Source: Alkalicoccus halolimnae (GTDB taxonomy: Bacteria; Bacillota; Bacilli; Bacillales; Salisediminibacteriaceae). From it: a DNA stretch of 64,000 bases. The notes beneath the pieces are model-generated. The model worked only from the letters and a program-made list of their open reading frames with translations. It was not told the origin of the DNA and did not search any database. The position numbers and the translations under genes were made by a program. Shown here one piece after another: positions 52,852-60,836 of the stretch. The stretch spans positions 1,178,001 through 1,242,000 of the forward strand of contig NZ_CP144914.1 of assembly GCF_008014775.2 (NCBI RefSeq). Direction: 5' to 3'. Position 1 is the first letter of the stretch, and each line of letters opens with the position of its first letter.

Positions 52852-53742
52852 ATGATAAAACGAGGAGCCGTCGTTTATAACGACAAGGCAGGCAACGAGG
52901 ATCATGAAAAACTTCTGGAAGATATTAAAGAAATACTGGATCCGGAAGTCGAAGAACTGCATTTCATTGCAAGAGAACATCCTGGTAAAATTCAGGAATA
53001 TCTTCAGGACGAAGAAAATCAATGGGATCAAGTCTGGATAATGGGCGGAGACGGAACCGTCCACACGTGTATTGACGGCCTCAGGAAAAGGGGAAATAAA
53101 CCTGTGACGGCCATCATTCCTGCTGGAACATGTAATGACTTTGCGAGATCGTTGAATCTCCCTATGGATCCTCTGGCAGCAGTGCGTGCTTCCTTGGAAG
53201 GCACAGTGTACTGGACAGATATAGGTGTATGTAACGGCCATGCATTTACGAATTTTGCGGGTATGGGTATCATTGCCGACACTTCAGAAAATATTGACGA
53301 GGAAGTAAAGGAAAGAATGGGGCGGTTCAGCTATTTTATGAGCGCCTGGAAAACGATGAAAGATGCAGAAACATTTTCTTATTCAATGACCATTGACGGC
53401 CATCAGCGTGAAGGAGAAGCTGTTATGATACTTGTCTGTAATGGAGGATCGATCGGTACTACAAAAATCCCTTTTCCTACGATAAAAATGGATGACGGGA
53501 TGCTTGATCTAATCATTATGAAGGGGACAGGGGGAGAGCTGTTCAGAGAGTGGCTTCATCGAAGCAGCAAAAACGGACAGGTCGAAAATACTCAAGGTGT
53601 TACTCATATGCAGGTGAAAACTGTGAACCTGAAAACCAATCCTGTTAAAAAAGTGGATGCAGATGGTGAAGTTGAAACAGAAACTCCAGCAGAAATAGGC
53701 ATTATCCCGAAAGCGGTTCCTTTTATATATGCTAATGAATGA
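52852..53742 (+). CDS. Diacylglycerol kinase-like lipid kinase (YegS/BmrU family)
   Basis: 296 residues from ATG 52852 (GCGAGGTG upstream; the earlier in-frame ATG has none). Motifs: GAVVYNDKAGNED, VWIMGGDGTVHTCIDGL (catalytic GGDGT), IIPAGTCNDFARSLNLP, AVMILVCNGGSIG and the C-terminal DGEVETETPAEI. The family phosphorylates diacylglycerol or related lipids, or acts on sphingosine-like bases. Divergent from the glycosyltransferase. Confidence 0.88.
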   Translation: MIKRGAVVYNDKAGNEDHEKLLEDIKEILDPEVEELHFIAREHPGKIQEYLQDEENQWDQVWIMGGDGTVHTCIDGLRKRGNKPVTAIIPAGTCNDFARSLNLPMDPLAAVRASLEGTVYWTDIGVCNGHAFTNFAGMGIIADTSENIDEEVKERMGRFSYFMSAWKTMKDAETFSYSMTIDGHQREGEAVMILVCNGGSIGTTKIPFPTIKMDDGMLDLIIMKGTGGELFREWLHRSSKNGQVENTQGVTHMQVKTVNLKTNPVKKVDADGEVETETPAEIGIIPKAVPFIYANE

Positions 53743-53785
53743 ATTTCATAGGAGATATCAATCCTGTAAAGTCTCAGAACAATGG

Positions 53786-53905
53786 AAATGATCTTCACTT
53801 CAGACGAATACTTTCACGGGGCTTATCTTCCGCTGTTTTCGTCGGTGGCTGTCCTGTGAAAACAGCAGCAGACCAGCCACTCGAAATACGTGCCCCGTGA
53901 AACAA
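53786..53905 (+). repeat. Short dispersed repeat, family F, copy 2
   Basis: AATGATCTTCACTTCAGACG then TTTCACGGGGCTTATC, matching 25812-25925. The right side GTGCCCCGTGAAACAAAG is the inverted GGGGC block, so it can fold into a long hairpin. Confidence 0.5.
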
Positions 53906-54022
53906 AGACAGCATACAGAAGAGAAAGTTATGCATCATAAGTTCAGCATATCTAATACTCAAGTTTCAAAGTATTATATTAAGGAAATAAATAGATATCA
54001 TGGAACTTAAGGAGGAACAGGG

Positions 54023-54160
54023 ATGCTTTGGACCATTATTGCCATTCTGCTTATTATCTGGATTGCAGGTTTACTGCTTGATCTTGCAGGCGGCTTAATT
54101 CATCTTATTTTGATTATTGTTGTTGTTGTAGTTATTATCCGTATTGTTCGAGGGAAGTAG
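54023..54160 (+). CDS. 45-residue membrane peptide, lmo0937/DUF5670-like
   Basis: ATG at 54023, with AAGGAGGAACAGGG directly upstream. The product is almost entirely hydrophobic: MLWTIIAILLIIWIAGLLLD, GGLIHLILIIVVVVVIIRIV and a basic end RGK, the pattern of the lmo0937 family of single- or double-span stress peptides. A GTTTCA / GGAAAT pair at 53963-53988 (14-base spacer) loosely resembles a sigma-B promoter, which fits that family's general-stress expression but is weak. Confidence 0.75.
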   Translation: MLWTIIAILLIIWIAGLLLDLAGGLIHLILIIVVVVVIIRIVRGK

Positions 54161-54244
54161 CTGGATAAACCAAGTTGTAAACTTGACTGCTTCATGAGAA
54201 ACTATTCAAAATAACCTTTTTTAATGATACGAAGGAGGATATCA

Positions 54245-54811
54245 GTGAATAGAAAAGAATTGGAAACAGCCCAGCAAAAATTTAAAGACAGACAGCTGAG
54301 CGAAAATAAAGAATACTTTGAGAGTTTAGCGAAAGGTCAGACTCCTTCTTTTTTTGTGCTTGCCTGCTGTGACTCACGTACAGACCCATCTACCGTGACA
54401 GGACAGCCCCTCGGTGAACTTTTCATTCATCGAAATATTGCGAATCAGGCATCTCAGGAAGATGAAGGATTTCAGGCGAGTCTTTATTACGCACTTCACG
54501 TGTTAAAGGTTGATTACGTACTCGTACTAGGCCACACACATTGTGGAGGGGTTCAAGGAACAAAAACAGCTTCCCATCCCGAACCGCTTGAAAATTGGAT
54601 TAGTCCTATACGTGACACACTCTCACTGTTTGAAGGGAAGGCACCTGAAGATGGGGAAACTCTGGAAAGATTTAATGTAGTAAAACAGGTGGAAAACATA
54701 AAACACCAGAACGTGTTCACGTCTGCCGAGAGAGAAGTTCCAGTACTAGGAGCACTTTTTCATATTGAAAATGGAACGATGGAATGGGTCGATATCCCTC
54801 CAGAAAGTTAA
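54245..54811 (+). CDS. Beta-class carbonic anhydrase
   Basis: 188 residues from GTG 54245, seven bases after AAGGAGG. It interconverts CO2 and bicarbonate. Zinc ligands are C41 in ACCDSR, H97 and C100 in GHTHCGG, with the D43-R45 dyad. Further family motifs are FIHRNIANQA and YALHVLKVDYVLVLGH. Cytoplasmic. A perfect terminator follows. Confidence 0.92.
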   Translation: MNRKELETAQQKFKDRQLSENKEYFESLAKGQTPSFFVLACCDSRTDPSTVTGQPLGELFIHRNIANQASQEDEGFQASLYYALHVLKVDYVLVLGHTHCGGVQGTKTASHPEPLENWISPIRDTLSLFEGKAPEDGETLERFNVVKQVENIKHQNVFTSAEREVPVLGALFHIENGTMEWVDIPPES

Positions 54812-54812
54812 T

Positions 54813-54852
54813 AAAAAGAGGCTGTCCAACAATGTTGGACAGCCTCTTTTTT
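54813..54852. terminator. Terminator after carbonic anhydrase, shared with the convergent MreB-like gene
   Basis: AAAAGAGGCTGTCCAACA / TGTTGGACAGCCTCTTTT, an almost loop-free stem flanked by A and T runs. Confidence 0.88.
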
Positions 54853-54906
54853 TTCATGTGCCGGTTCCCAGAGATTATCCAAAGCACAGGGAAGCTCATT
54901 ATAAAA

Positions 54907-55905
54907 TTATTCGTTCGACTCATTAAATAAATTAAATGCAGCCCCCGTGCCGCGTGCCGCTGTTTCGAAAGGATCTTGAGTGGAATGGACAGGGAGATTT
55001 AAAGACTGGGAAAACCATTCTGCAAGCCCGGGCAGAAGAGAAGTGCCGCCACTGAGCAGAAGTCCCCGGTCAATAAGATCTCCGCTTAGTTCGGGAGGAC
55101 AGGAAGCTATCGTATTTTCTATATTTTCCAGCACTTGATGAAGTGGTTTTTCCAAAACTTTTTGAATCTCCCGGCTCGAAACAGCAATAGATCGGGGGAG
55201 GCCTGATTTTCTATCCAATCCCCGGATAACAGATTGTTTGTAATTATGATATCCTGGAGAACTTCCTATATCTATTTTCAAATTTTCGGCAGCTGATCTG
55301 GTGACGATTACAGAGTAAGTGTGATAGAGGTAGTCAGTAATTGCTCTGTCCAGGTCAGATCCTCCAGCTCGTATAGAACTTGAGGCAGCTGATCTGCCTG
55401 AACAAATTACTGCTGATGAAGCAGTCCCTCCACCAATAGAAGCAATAAAATGGGCGGAAGCGGATTCTGCTTTTATGTCTGTACCTAAAGCACAGGCAGC
55501 TGGTTCTTCAATTAACCGGATTGTTGAGGCTCCGCTTAACAAAACTGCTTTTTTAACAGCCCTTTTCTCTACCGAAGTCAGATTCGGGGCGACACATAGT
55601 ACGACATTCGGTTTTCTAAGAGAACCTCCAACTTTTTTCAGTGACGATTTTATTAAAAAAGTCAGCATTTCTAATGTAACTGCATCGTCGGCCATTACTC
55701 CATTCTCGAGCGGCCGGCTACCTCTGAAAGCATCGGGCTGTTCTTTAAGGAGCAGCTCAGCTTTGTATCCGAAAGCTTCACATTCTCCCGTCTCCTCTCT
55801 TATAGCAGCTATAGTCGGCTCATTATAAAGCAGTCCTTTTTTCTTTGTATAAGTTTGCACATTGGAAGTTCCTAAATCAATTCCGAGTTGTACAGGTTTG
55901 AACAT
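54907..55905 (-). CDS. MreB-family actin-like protein with altered phosphate-2 motif
   Basis: 332 residues, ATG after GGAGGGA. The MreB/Mbl pattern is followed throughout: GIDLGTSNVQTYTKKKG (phosphate 1), NEPTIAAIREETGECEAFGYKA, VVLCVAPNLTSVEKRAVKKA, LIEEPAACALG with the catalytic-type Glu, and LLLSGGTSLLPGLAEWFSQSL. In phosphate 2, MreB has D-I-G-G-G-T, but here it is S-I-G-G-G-T (IASIGGGTASSAV), so the metal-coordinating Asp is missing. It is therefore a divergent paralogue whose ATPase may be weak or lost. No mreC/mreD nearby. Confidence 0.85.
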   Translation of the reverse strand: MFKPVQLGIDLGTSNVQTYTKKKGLLYNEPTIAAIREETGECEAFGYKAELLLKEQPDAFRGSRPLENGVMADDAVTLEMLTFLIKSSLKKVGGSLRKPNVVLCVAPNLTSVEKRAVKKAVLLSGASTIRLIEEPAACALGTDIKAESASAHFIASIGGGTASSAVICSGRSAASSSIRAGGSDLDRAITDYLYHTYSVIVTRSAAENLKIDIGSSPGYHNYKQSVIRGLDRKSGLPRSIAVSSREIQKVLEKPLHQVLENIENTIASCPPELSGDLIDRGLLLSGGTSLLPGLAEWFSQSLNLPVHSTQDPFETAARGTGAAFNLFNESNE

Positions 55906-56197
55906 GTTGTCCCTCCGTTATTAAATAAACCCACATTAGAAAATGATAGATAAAGTTATAAACCTACTATGTAACATATATTTAGATTACCTTTCTTTCC
56001 TCCAGGAGACAACAAATCTTAAAAAAAGACTGAACAAAATCCTTCGCAGCATTGGATCTTCAGCCGGCACTGGACCCTCCTCCGGGAGCTCGTATCTTTT
56101 CCTGCGTTCCTCTCCATGCGTGGAACTCGTATTGTAATGCTTTATGAATATCCGCATTTTCATTTAGGAAAAGGGTGTATGAAATCCGTTCAATAGA

Positions 56198-56510
56198 TAT
56201 ATATGTTGAACTTAATAATTAGTCTCCACTTCTGTAACCAGCCGCTATCGTTTCCATGGGGACGCTTTCCGGGCGGGCCGGCCTCAGCTGATCCCTTCCT
56301 CCCTGCGGTCGGGCGGGATGGATCTTCGGCTCGTCCTGATTCGCCCTGGAGTCGCCCCATGTGCCCTGCAGCGGCCTGTTCTCCATCTTTGTTCTTCCTG
56401 CAGGTATGGTCGACCGTTAAAAATTATAACACCCTTCTTTCTTTCGATAGGGAAGACCGCTTTCGAGGTCATACATTCTGTCTTTATAAATATTAAGTTC
56501 AATTTATATA
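56198..56510 (+). mobile_element. Short inverted-end element, family C, copy 1
   Basis: About 313 bp. Inverted ends TATATATGTTGAACTTAATA and TATTAAGTTCAATTTATATA (18 of 20 pair). It encloses the GC-rich core (CCATGGGGACGCTTTCCGGG, CGGATCTTCGGCTCGTCC-like) and a unique right part (CCGCTTTCGAGGTCATACAT). Nearly identical to 58210-58521, same orientation, the two flanking the HTH-TPR gene. The gap 55906-56197 holds only a decayed GGATCTTCAGCC-type fragment. Confidence 0.72.
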
Positions 56511-56726
56511 GACAAAAAAAGGTGTTGAAATAAATAAAAAATTGATATACTGATCATTATGTTATTAAATACATCGATTTAGTCGGTTTAATGGAATATG
56601 AATCCTATTATGAAAATTACAGGATGCTTTACGTGATGTACTTTTTACGGATATACTTAAGTTATAATAATAAAGTCACAAGCTCCATTTCAGATAAAAT
56701 CGGGACCGAAGCAGAGGTGTGATTTA

Positions 56727-58010
56727 ATGTTAGGGAAACTGTTAAAATACAATAGAATAAAACAAGGAAAGAAACAGGAAGATATATGCAGGGATATCTG
56801 TTCCGTTTCTTACTATAGTAAAATTGAAAATAATAGAATTAATCCTGCAGATGAAGTTTTTGAACAACTGCTGAACAGGTTGAATTTAACTTCGTCTGAC
56901 CTCGAAAAACTGGATTACGAAGAAATGAAACGGAAACTCATAAACTGGCATTCGCTCATCATACGCAAACAGACAAGTGAAGCAGAAAGAGTAAGAAATG
57001 AACTGGCTGAAGAAATAGAATATTTTCATGATAGCCACATACAATTAATGTATCTGCTTTTTGCAGCCAGATTTGCTGTATTTAAGGAAGATATTCACTA
57101 CCTTGAAGAACTGAGGCAAGCAATAAGCGAATTTTCACTCGAAGAAGTACCCGAAGATATCAAATTTTATTACGAAAAAATACACACAATTATCTATATA
57201 TTCTTTGAAAGATACGACCAGTCCCGCAATCATGCCTGCCTGGCCAGTGACTACAGCAAAGAAGTGGTGCTGCCGGAAGAAGAGTTGATCGATCACTTTG
57301 CTCTTTTAGGAAGAGTCGGTCTGGAAACCGGTGACTATTCAATCAGCATCGATTTCACCCAAAGAGCAATTAACGTCTATGACAGAGATTACAATCTTCA
57401 TTTGAGCGGTGCCTGCAGAGTGCTGCTGGCAAGGGCCTACCGTAAAGTTCTGAAATTCGAAAAAGCGATTGAAGAACTGGATAAAGTAGCTGCTATAAGC
57501 GAGCAGACTCAAAATACCCGATTGGAGGCAGAAGTTCTCCAGATGAGAGGAGAAATATATGCCCAGTCAAACAAACAGATGGATGCCATTCACTGCTTCC
57601 AGCAGAGTTACCGGATGCGTTCGGGCAGAGAGAGGCTCGTAACGATACATTCCATTCTGCAGGAATTCGAAAAGCTGGATTCTGGACAGGATATTCTAAG
57701 CTGGGTAGCTCATGGAATGGAAACGATATCGAAATTAAAAAATAAGCGGATGCTGATTCCTTTCGATGAGAAATACGAATTAAAATTTCTCTACTATTTA
57801 GTTTCTTATGATAGAGTTCATGAAAAAGATTTTGAAGCTACGGTTAAAGAAAAAATCCTTCCTTTTTTTGAAGATCTGCAGGATTGGGTCTCCATTGCAT
57901 TTTATTCTGAAAAACTCGGAAGCTATTACGAAAAGAGAAAAGAATTTGATGAAAGCCTTATATGGTATAAAAAGTCGATTCAGTCTTTATGGGCGAGAGC
58001 CCGGTACTGA
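56727..58010 (+). CDS. NprR-like HTH-TPR transcription regulator
   Basis: 427 residues (NprR is about 423). XRE-type helix-turn-helix at about 4-60 (QGKKQEDICRDICSVSYYSKIENNRINP), then roughly nine TPR-like helical hairpins, e.g. LLGRVGLETGDYSISIDFTQRAINVYDRD and LRRAYRK-like LLARAYRKVLKFEKAIEELDKVA, ending YEKRKEFDESLIWYKKSIQ. ATG follows GAGGTGTG. Family members are peptide-gated activators of the RNPP group. No gene with a clear signal peptide lies within a few hundred bases, unlike the system at 460-1670. It sits between two direct copies of the family C repeat. Confidence 0.85.
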   Translation: MLGKLLKYNRIKQGKKQEDICRDICSVSYYSKIENNRINPADEVFEQLLNRLNLTSSDLEKLDYEEMKRKLINWHSLIIRKQTSEAERVRNELAEEIEYFHDSHIQLMYLLFAARFAVFKEDIHYLEELRQAISEFSLEEVPEDIKFYYEKIHTIIYIFFERYDQSRNHACLASDYSKEVVLPEEELIDHFALLGRVGLETGDYSISIDFTQRAINVYDRDYNLHLSGACRVLLARAYRKVLKFEKAIEELDKVAAISEQTQNTRLEAEVLQMRGEIYAQSNKQMDAIHCFQQSYRMRSGRERLVTIHSILQEFEKLDSGQDILSWVAHGMETISKLKNKRMLIPFDEKYELKFLYYLVSYDRVHEKDFEATVKEKILPFFEDLQDWVSIAFYSEKLGSYYEKRKEFDESLIWYKKSIQSLWARARY

Positions 58011-58209
58011 CAACGGGACATGGGCAGAATCAAAGAGATTTTTTATGAATCACCTTTCCGTACAAACAGTAAAATGTTGTCCTCCGCGATCTATTTGAAA
58101 TGCTGAAGGTTACTTTGATTGAAATAATAAATCTGTTTCAAGGTCTGAGTTTTTACTTGAGCCCGGGGCATGAGAGTAAAAAGTGTCTATATATTTTAAA
58201 CTTAATATC

Positions 58210-58521
58210 TATATATGTTGAACTTAATAATTAGTCTCCCCCTACTGTAACCAGCCGCTTACGTTTCCGTGGGGACGCTTTCCGGGCGGGCCGGCCTCAG
58301 CTAACCCCTTCCTCCCTGCGGTCGGGCGGGTTGGATCTTCGGCTGTCCTGATTCGCCCTGGAGTCGCGCCATGTGCCCTGCAGCGGCCTGTTCTCCATTT
58401 CTGTTCTTCCTGCAGGTACGATCTGCAGTTAAAAATAATACCACCCTTCTTTTTTTCGATAAAGAAGACCGCTTTCGAGGTCATACATTCTATTCTTATA
58501 AATATTAAGTTCAATTTATAT
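58210..58521 (+). mobile_element. Short inverted-end element, family C, copy 2
   Basis: About 312 bp, same ends and orientation as 56198-56510. The flanks carry further partial copies of the inverted end (TTTTAAACTTAATATCTATA on the left, TTAAGTTCAACATATTTA at about 58577), suggesting insertion into an older copy. Non-coding. Confidence 0.7.
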
Positions 58522-58612
58522 ATGTATAGAAGGCATGTTTTTGAAGCGGTTGTTTTCAGAAGCGGAAACTTCTCATTAAGTTCAACATATTTAACTGAAA
58601 AAGTGTCGTTAG

Positions 58613-58672
58613 AAAAAAGCACTCCCGTCGAGGTCAGTCAATCCTGATCGACTTATTGGGCGTGCTTTTACT
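58613..58672. terminator. Large imperfect hairpin
   Basis: AAAAGCAC / GTGCTTTT outer arms and GTCGAGGTCAG / CTGATCGAC inner arms. It could terminate minus-strand transcription from the small exporter gene about 200 bases upstream of it. The rest of 58011-58876 shows no gene with coding support. Confidence 0.5.
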
Positions 58673-58876
58673 GCTTAATAAGACTTTTTCCAGGGGGTAT
58701 CTGAATCTTATTATTTTCAATCGCTTTTTTTGAGTGCGGTGTTTATCAGCGTGAACAACTCTTTAGAACAGAAGGCCGGCTGTGCAGGAACTCTGTGGAA
58801 CGCTGCCTTCTTTGACGATAGAACCTTTGTACAAATTGTATGAATGAACAGAAAGTTTATAAATATTTTCCTTTTA

Positions 58877-59359
58877 TCAGGAAAACAGACTTTGTATCCA
58901 CTCAAGGCTGTAAATGCTGGCTATTGTTAAGAAGATAGTCCATGCTGCCAGGCTGATCGCCATCCACCAGGCAGTTTCGTGCTTGCCAGCTTTTAAGGAA
59001 AGAGCAATAACAGCGGCAAGGTGGATGCCTGTTAAGGCGGGTCCAAGCACAGCTAATCCGGGAAGTCCGTATTTAATAAAAAGGGCTTCTGCTTTCTTTC
59101 CACGGCCGGTCGTGCGTTTTCTGCGCTTCTTTTTAAGTCTTCCTGCCTTCCAGTTACGAACCCGCTGAGTATTTTCCACATAATGAAGCAGATAAACAAT
59201 AAAAAGAACCGGGAGAAAATTCCCGATAAATGAAACGAAGCCGACTAAAAGAGGTTCCAGTCCCATCCCCACTCCTATAGGAATGACGATTAATATTTCC
59301 AGCCAGGGAGTTGCGGCCATCAAAAATATCAATATATACTGCCACAGCAGATCAAGCAT
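58877..59359 (-). CDS. Small multidrug export protein family (PF06695) membrane protein
   Basis: 160 residues from the ATG at 59359, which has GGAGGTAA upstream and overlaps the TetR gene by 8 bases. Five or so hydrophobic segments: LLWQYILIFLMAATPWLEILIVIPIGVGMGLEP is the family signature, then GFVSFIGNFLPVLFIVYLL, a basic cytoplasmic loop (KAGRLKKKRRKRTTGRGKKAE) and KYGLPGLAVLGPALTGIHLAAVIALSLKAGKHETAWW. The transport role of the family is not proven. Co-transcribed with and probably controlled by the TetR protein. Confidence 0.85.
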   Translation of the reverse strand: MLDLLWQYILIFLMAATPWLEILIVIPIGVGMGLEPLLVGFVSFIGNFLPVLFIVYLLHYVENTQRVRNWKAGRLKKKRRKRTTGRGKKAEALFIKYGLPGLAVLGPALTGIHLAAVIALSLKAGKHETAWWMAISLAAWTIFLTIASIYSLEWIQSLFS

Positions 59360-59933
59360 ACGGCTTACCTCCAATACCATTCCAAAAAACATCCCATGCA
59401 GCTTTGTATTTCCTGTTCCAGAGCTTTTCATCATAATATAACCTTTGCACACAAATTCCATCCATCAAGCAGTAAAAACTATCTAAAAGCGGCTCTATAG
59501 GCTGCTCCCGTATTATTCCTTCATGAATCATCGCTTCAAAACGAGGTCGGAAAATTTTGCTGCAATCCTCCTCAAAAGACAAAAACCTGCTCCGTATTTC
59601 CTGTTGAAGAGCAGGAGGGGGAAATAGAACGAAATGCAGATAAAAACGTCCGTTTTCTTCGTTTGCAAGATAAACAGCCGTTTTTTCTAAAATCTCTTTC
59701 AAAGTCATAGAGGAGCCGGGTCCGGCTGCAGCTTTAAGATGTTCAATATAGGCATCGTAAACTGTGTCTACTACTCCAAGGAACAACGTTTGTTTATTGG
59801 AAAAATGATTATAGATGGACGACTTTTTGATCCCCGTTGAGGCGGCAATAGAGGATAATGAGGCTCCATCGTAACCGTGCAGTGAGAACTCCCGCATTGA
59901 GACTCTTATAAGATCAGTAACAGTAGTCTTCAT
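59352..59933 (-). CDS. TetR/AcrR-family repressor
   Basis: 193 residues from the ATG at 59933, after GGGAGG. N-terminal HTH (about 8-52): IRVSMREFSLHGYDGASLSSIAASTGIKKSSIYNHFSNKQTLF. The C-terminal ligand domain is unremarkable (FRPRFEAMIHEGIIREQPIEPLLDSFYCLMDGICVQ). First gene of a two-gene operon with the small exporter; a palindrome upstream is the likely autoregulatory operator. Confidence 0.9.
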   Translation of the reverse strand: MKTTVTDLIRVSMREFSLHGYDGASLSSIAASTGIKKSSIYNHFSNKQTLFLGVVDTVYDAYIEHLKAAAGPGSSMTLKEILEKTAVYLANEENGRFYLHFVLFPPPALQQEIRSRFLSFEEDCSKIFRPRFEAMIHEGIIREQPIEPLLDSFYCLMDGICVQRLYYDEKLWNRKYKAAWDVFWNGIGGKPYA

Positions 59934-59949
59934 AAATATCCTCCCTTTA

Positions 59950-59969
59950 CTAACGACCGTTCGTATGTA
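59950..59969. promoter_or_regulatory. Candidate TetR operator
   Basis: ACTAACGACC-GTTCGTATGT is an imperfect 20-bp palindrome (7 of 10 pairs, ACGA / TCGT at the centre) 17 bases ahead of the TetR start codon. Confidence 0.6.
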
Positions 59970-60070
59970 CACTTTATCATATGACCTGTCTTTTATCAAA
60001 ACCCTGCTTGAATTTATGAGAAATTTATTAATGAAAGTCAGGTTTTAAAATGAGAGCGCTGTAAAAGTCT

Positions 60071-60240
60071 GCTGTTCTTACGCAAAAAAAGGGGCATTGG
60101 CTTTCCGACTTACGATTACAGAAGATATCTTCACCTAAAAAGCTGGTGCGCCGGGCTGAAACGAGAGAAGTTTTAGAGGTGAAATTAGTTTTTTGTCAGA
60201 TATAGTTTGTTTTCCCCCCAAACGTGTGCAAGAACCACAG
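60071..60240 (+). mobile_element. Short inverted-end element, family D, copy 2
   Basis: About 170 bp: ends CTGTTCTTACGCAAAAAAAG and CGTGTGCAAGAACCACAG, interior GGCTTTCCGACTTACGATTA and TGTCAGATATAGTTTGTTTT as in 30692-30857. It directly abuts the family B element at 60241. Confidence 0.65.
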
Positions 60241-60558
60241 CTTTAACAGAGACACTTATGCAGGATGGCTGCACCATGAGGCATGAAAATGACTTTCTGT
60301 AGGAATGGAGTTCCCCCTCTATACAGGTAGAATGAAGGATAGTCAGAAGAGGGCTTCTTTAATTTAGAAGGCCGATCGATCCTGCTCCGTATTTTTACCG
60401 GGAGCTGGAGTGGAGATGGGGCGACTCCGGGGCGATCAAGGCCGAGCCCCGTCCGCCCCGACGGAAGGGAGGACGGAATTAGCTGAGGCCGGCCCTGCGA
60501 CCCCATGGAAACGAAAGCGCACGTTCATCGATTATCTACTTTATTTTCAAGGCAGCCT
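60241..60558 (-). mobile_element. Family B repeat, minus orientation, left half
   Basis: From CTTTAACAGAGACACTTATG to CTTTATTTTCAAGGCAGCCT, with the core between (GGCGATCAAGGCCGAGCCCC; CCCCATGGAAACGAAAGCGC). The right half is missing, its place taken by the family D copy. Confidence 0.65.
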
Positions 60559-60733
60559 AAATTAAGAAGATGCGGCCTTAACAAAGCAAACTGAAAAAAG
60601 GAATAGCTTGCCGTGATGGATGCAGTTTCCTGTGTTATGATTTATAGAATACTACGCATCCATTATGAATAAAGAAAACCAATTATAAGCCTTCTGTCGA
60701 AAGTTTTGACGGCGGCTGCAGGGAGAAAGTCAT

Positions 60734-60762
60734 TGACAGATCTTTACTGATTCGATTATTTA
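60734..60762 (+). promoter_or_regulatory. Probable aldehyde dehydrogenase promoter
   Basis: TTGACA (60734-60739), 17-base spacer, TATTTA (60757-60762), 74 bases before the start codon. Confidence 0.45.
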
Positions 60763-60836
60763 ACCACTTGTCAGTACATCCGCTGTTATAAACAGCAGGA
60801 AATACAAGCAGAAGCCAGCAGAGGACGTGATTTGGA

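Noticed and set aside
58054..58107. 17-codon frame MNHLSVQTVKCCPPRSI as a pheromone for the NprR-like regulator
   Set aside because: Weak ribosome site and no hydrophobic signal segment; kept only as a remark in the findings.
58242..58622. 126-codon minus-strand frame, similar to a 72-codon frame at 56284-56502
   Set aside because: Both are translations of the same family C repeat; similarity is explained by near-identical DNA, the ends differ, and no ribosome site is present.
58717..58905. 62-codon minus-strand frame overlapping the end of the small exporter gene
   Set aside because: No ribosome site, overlaps a real gene, and composition is not codon-like.
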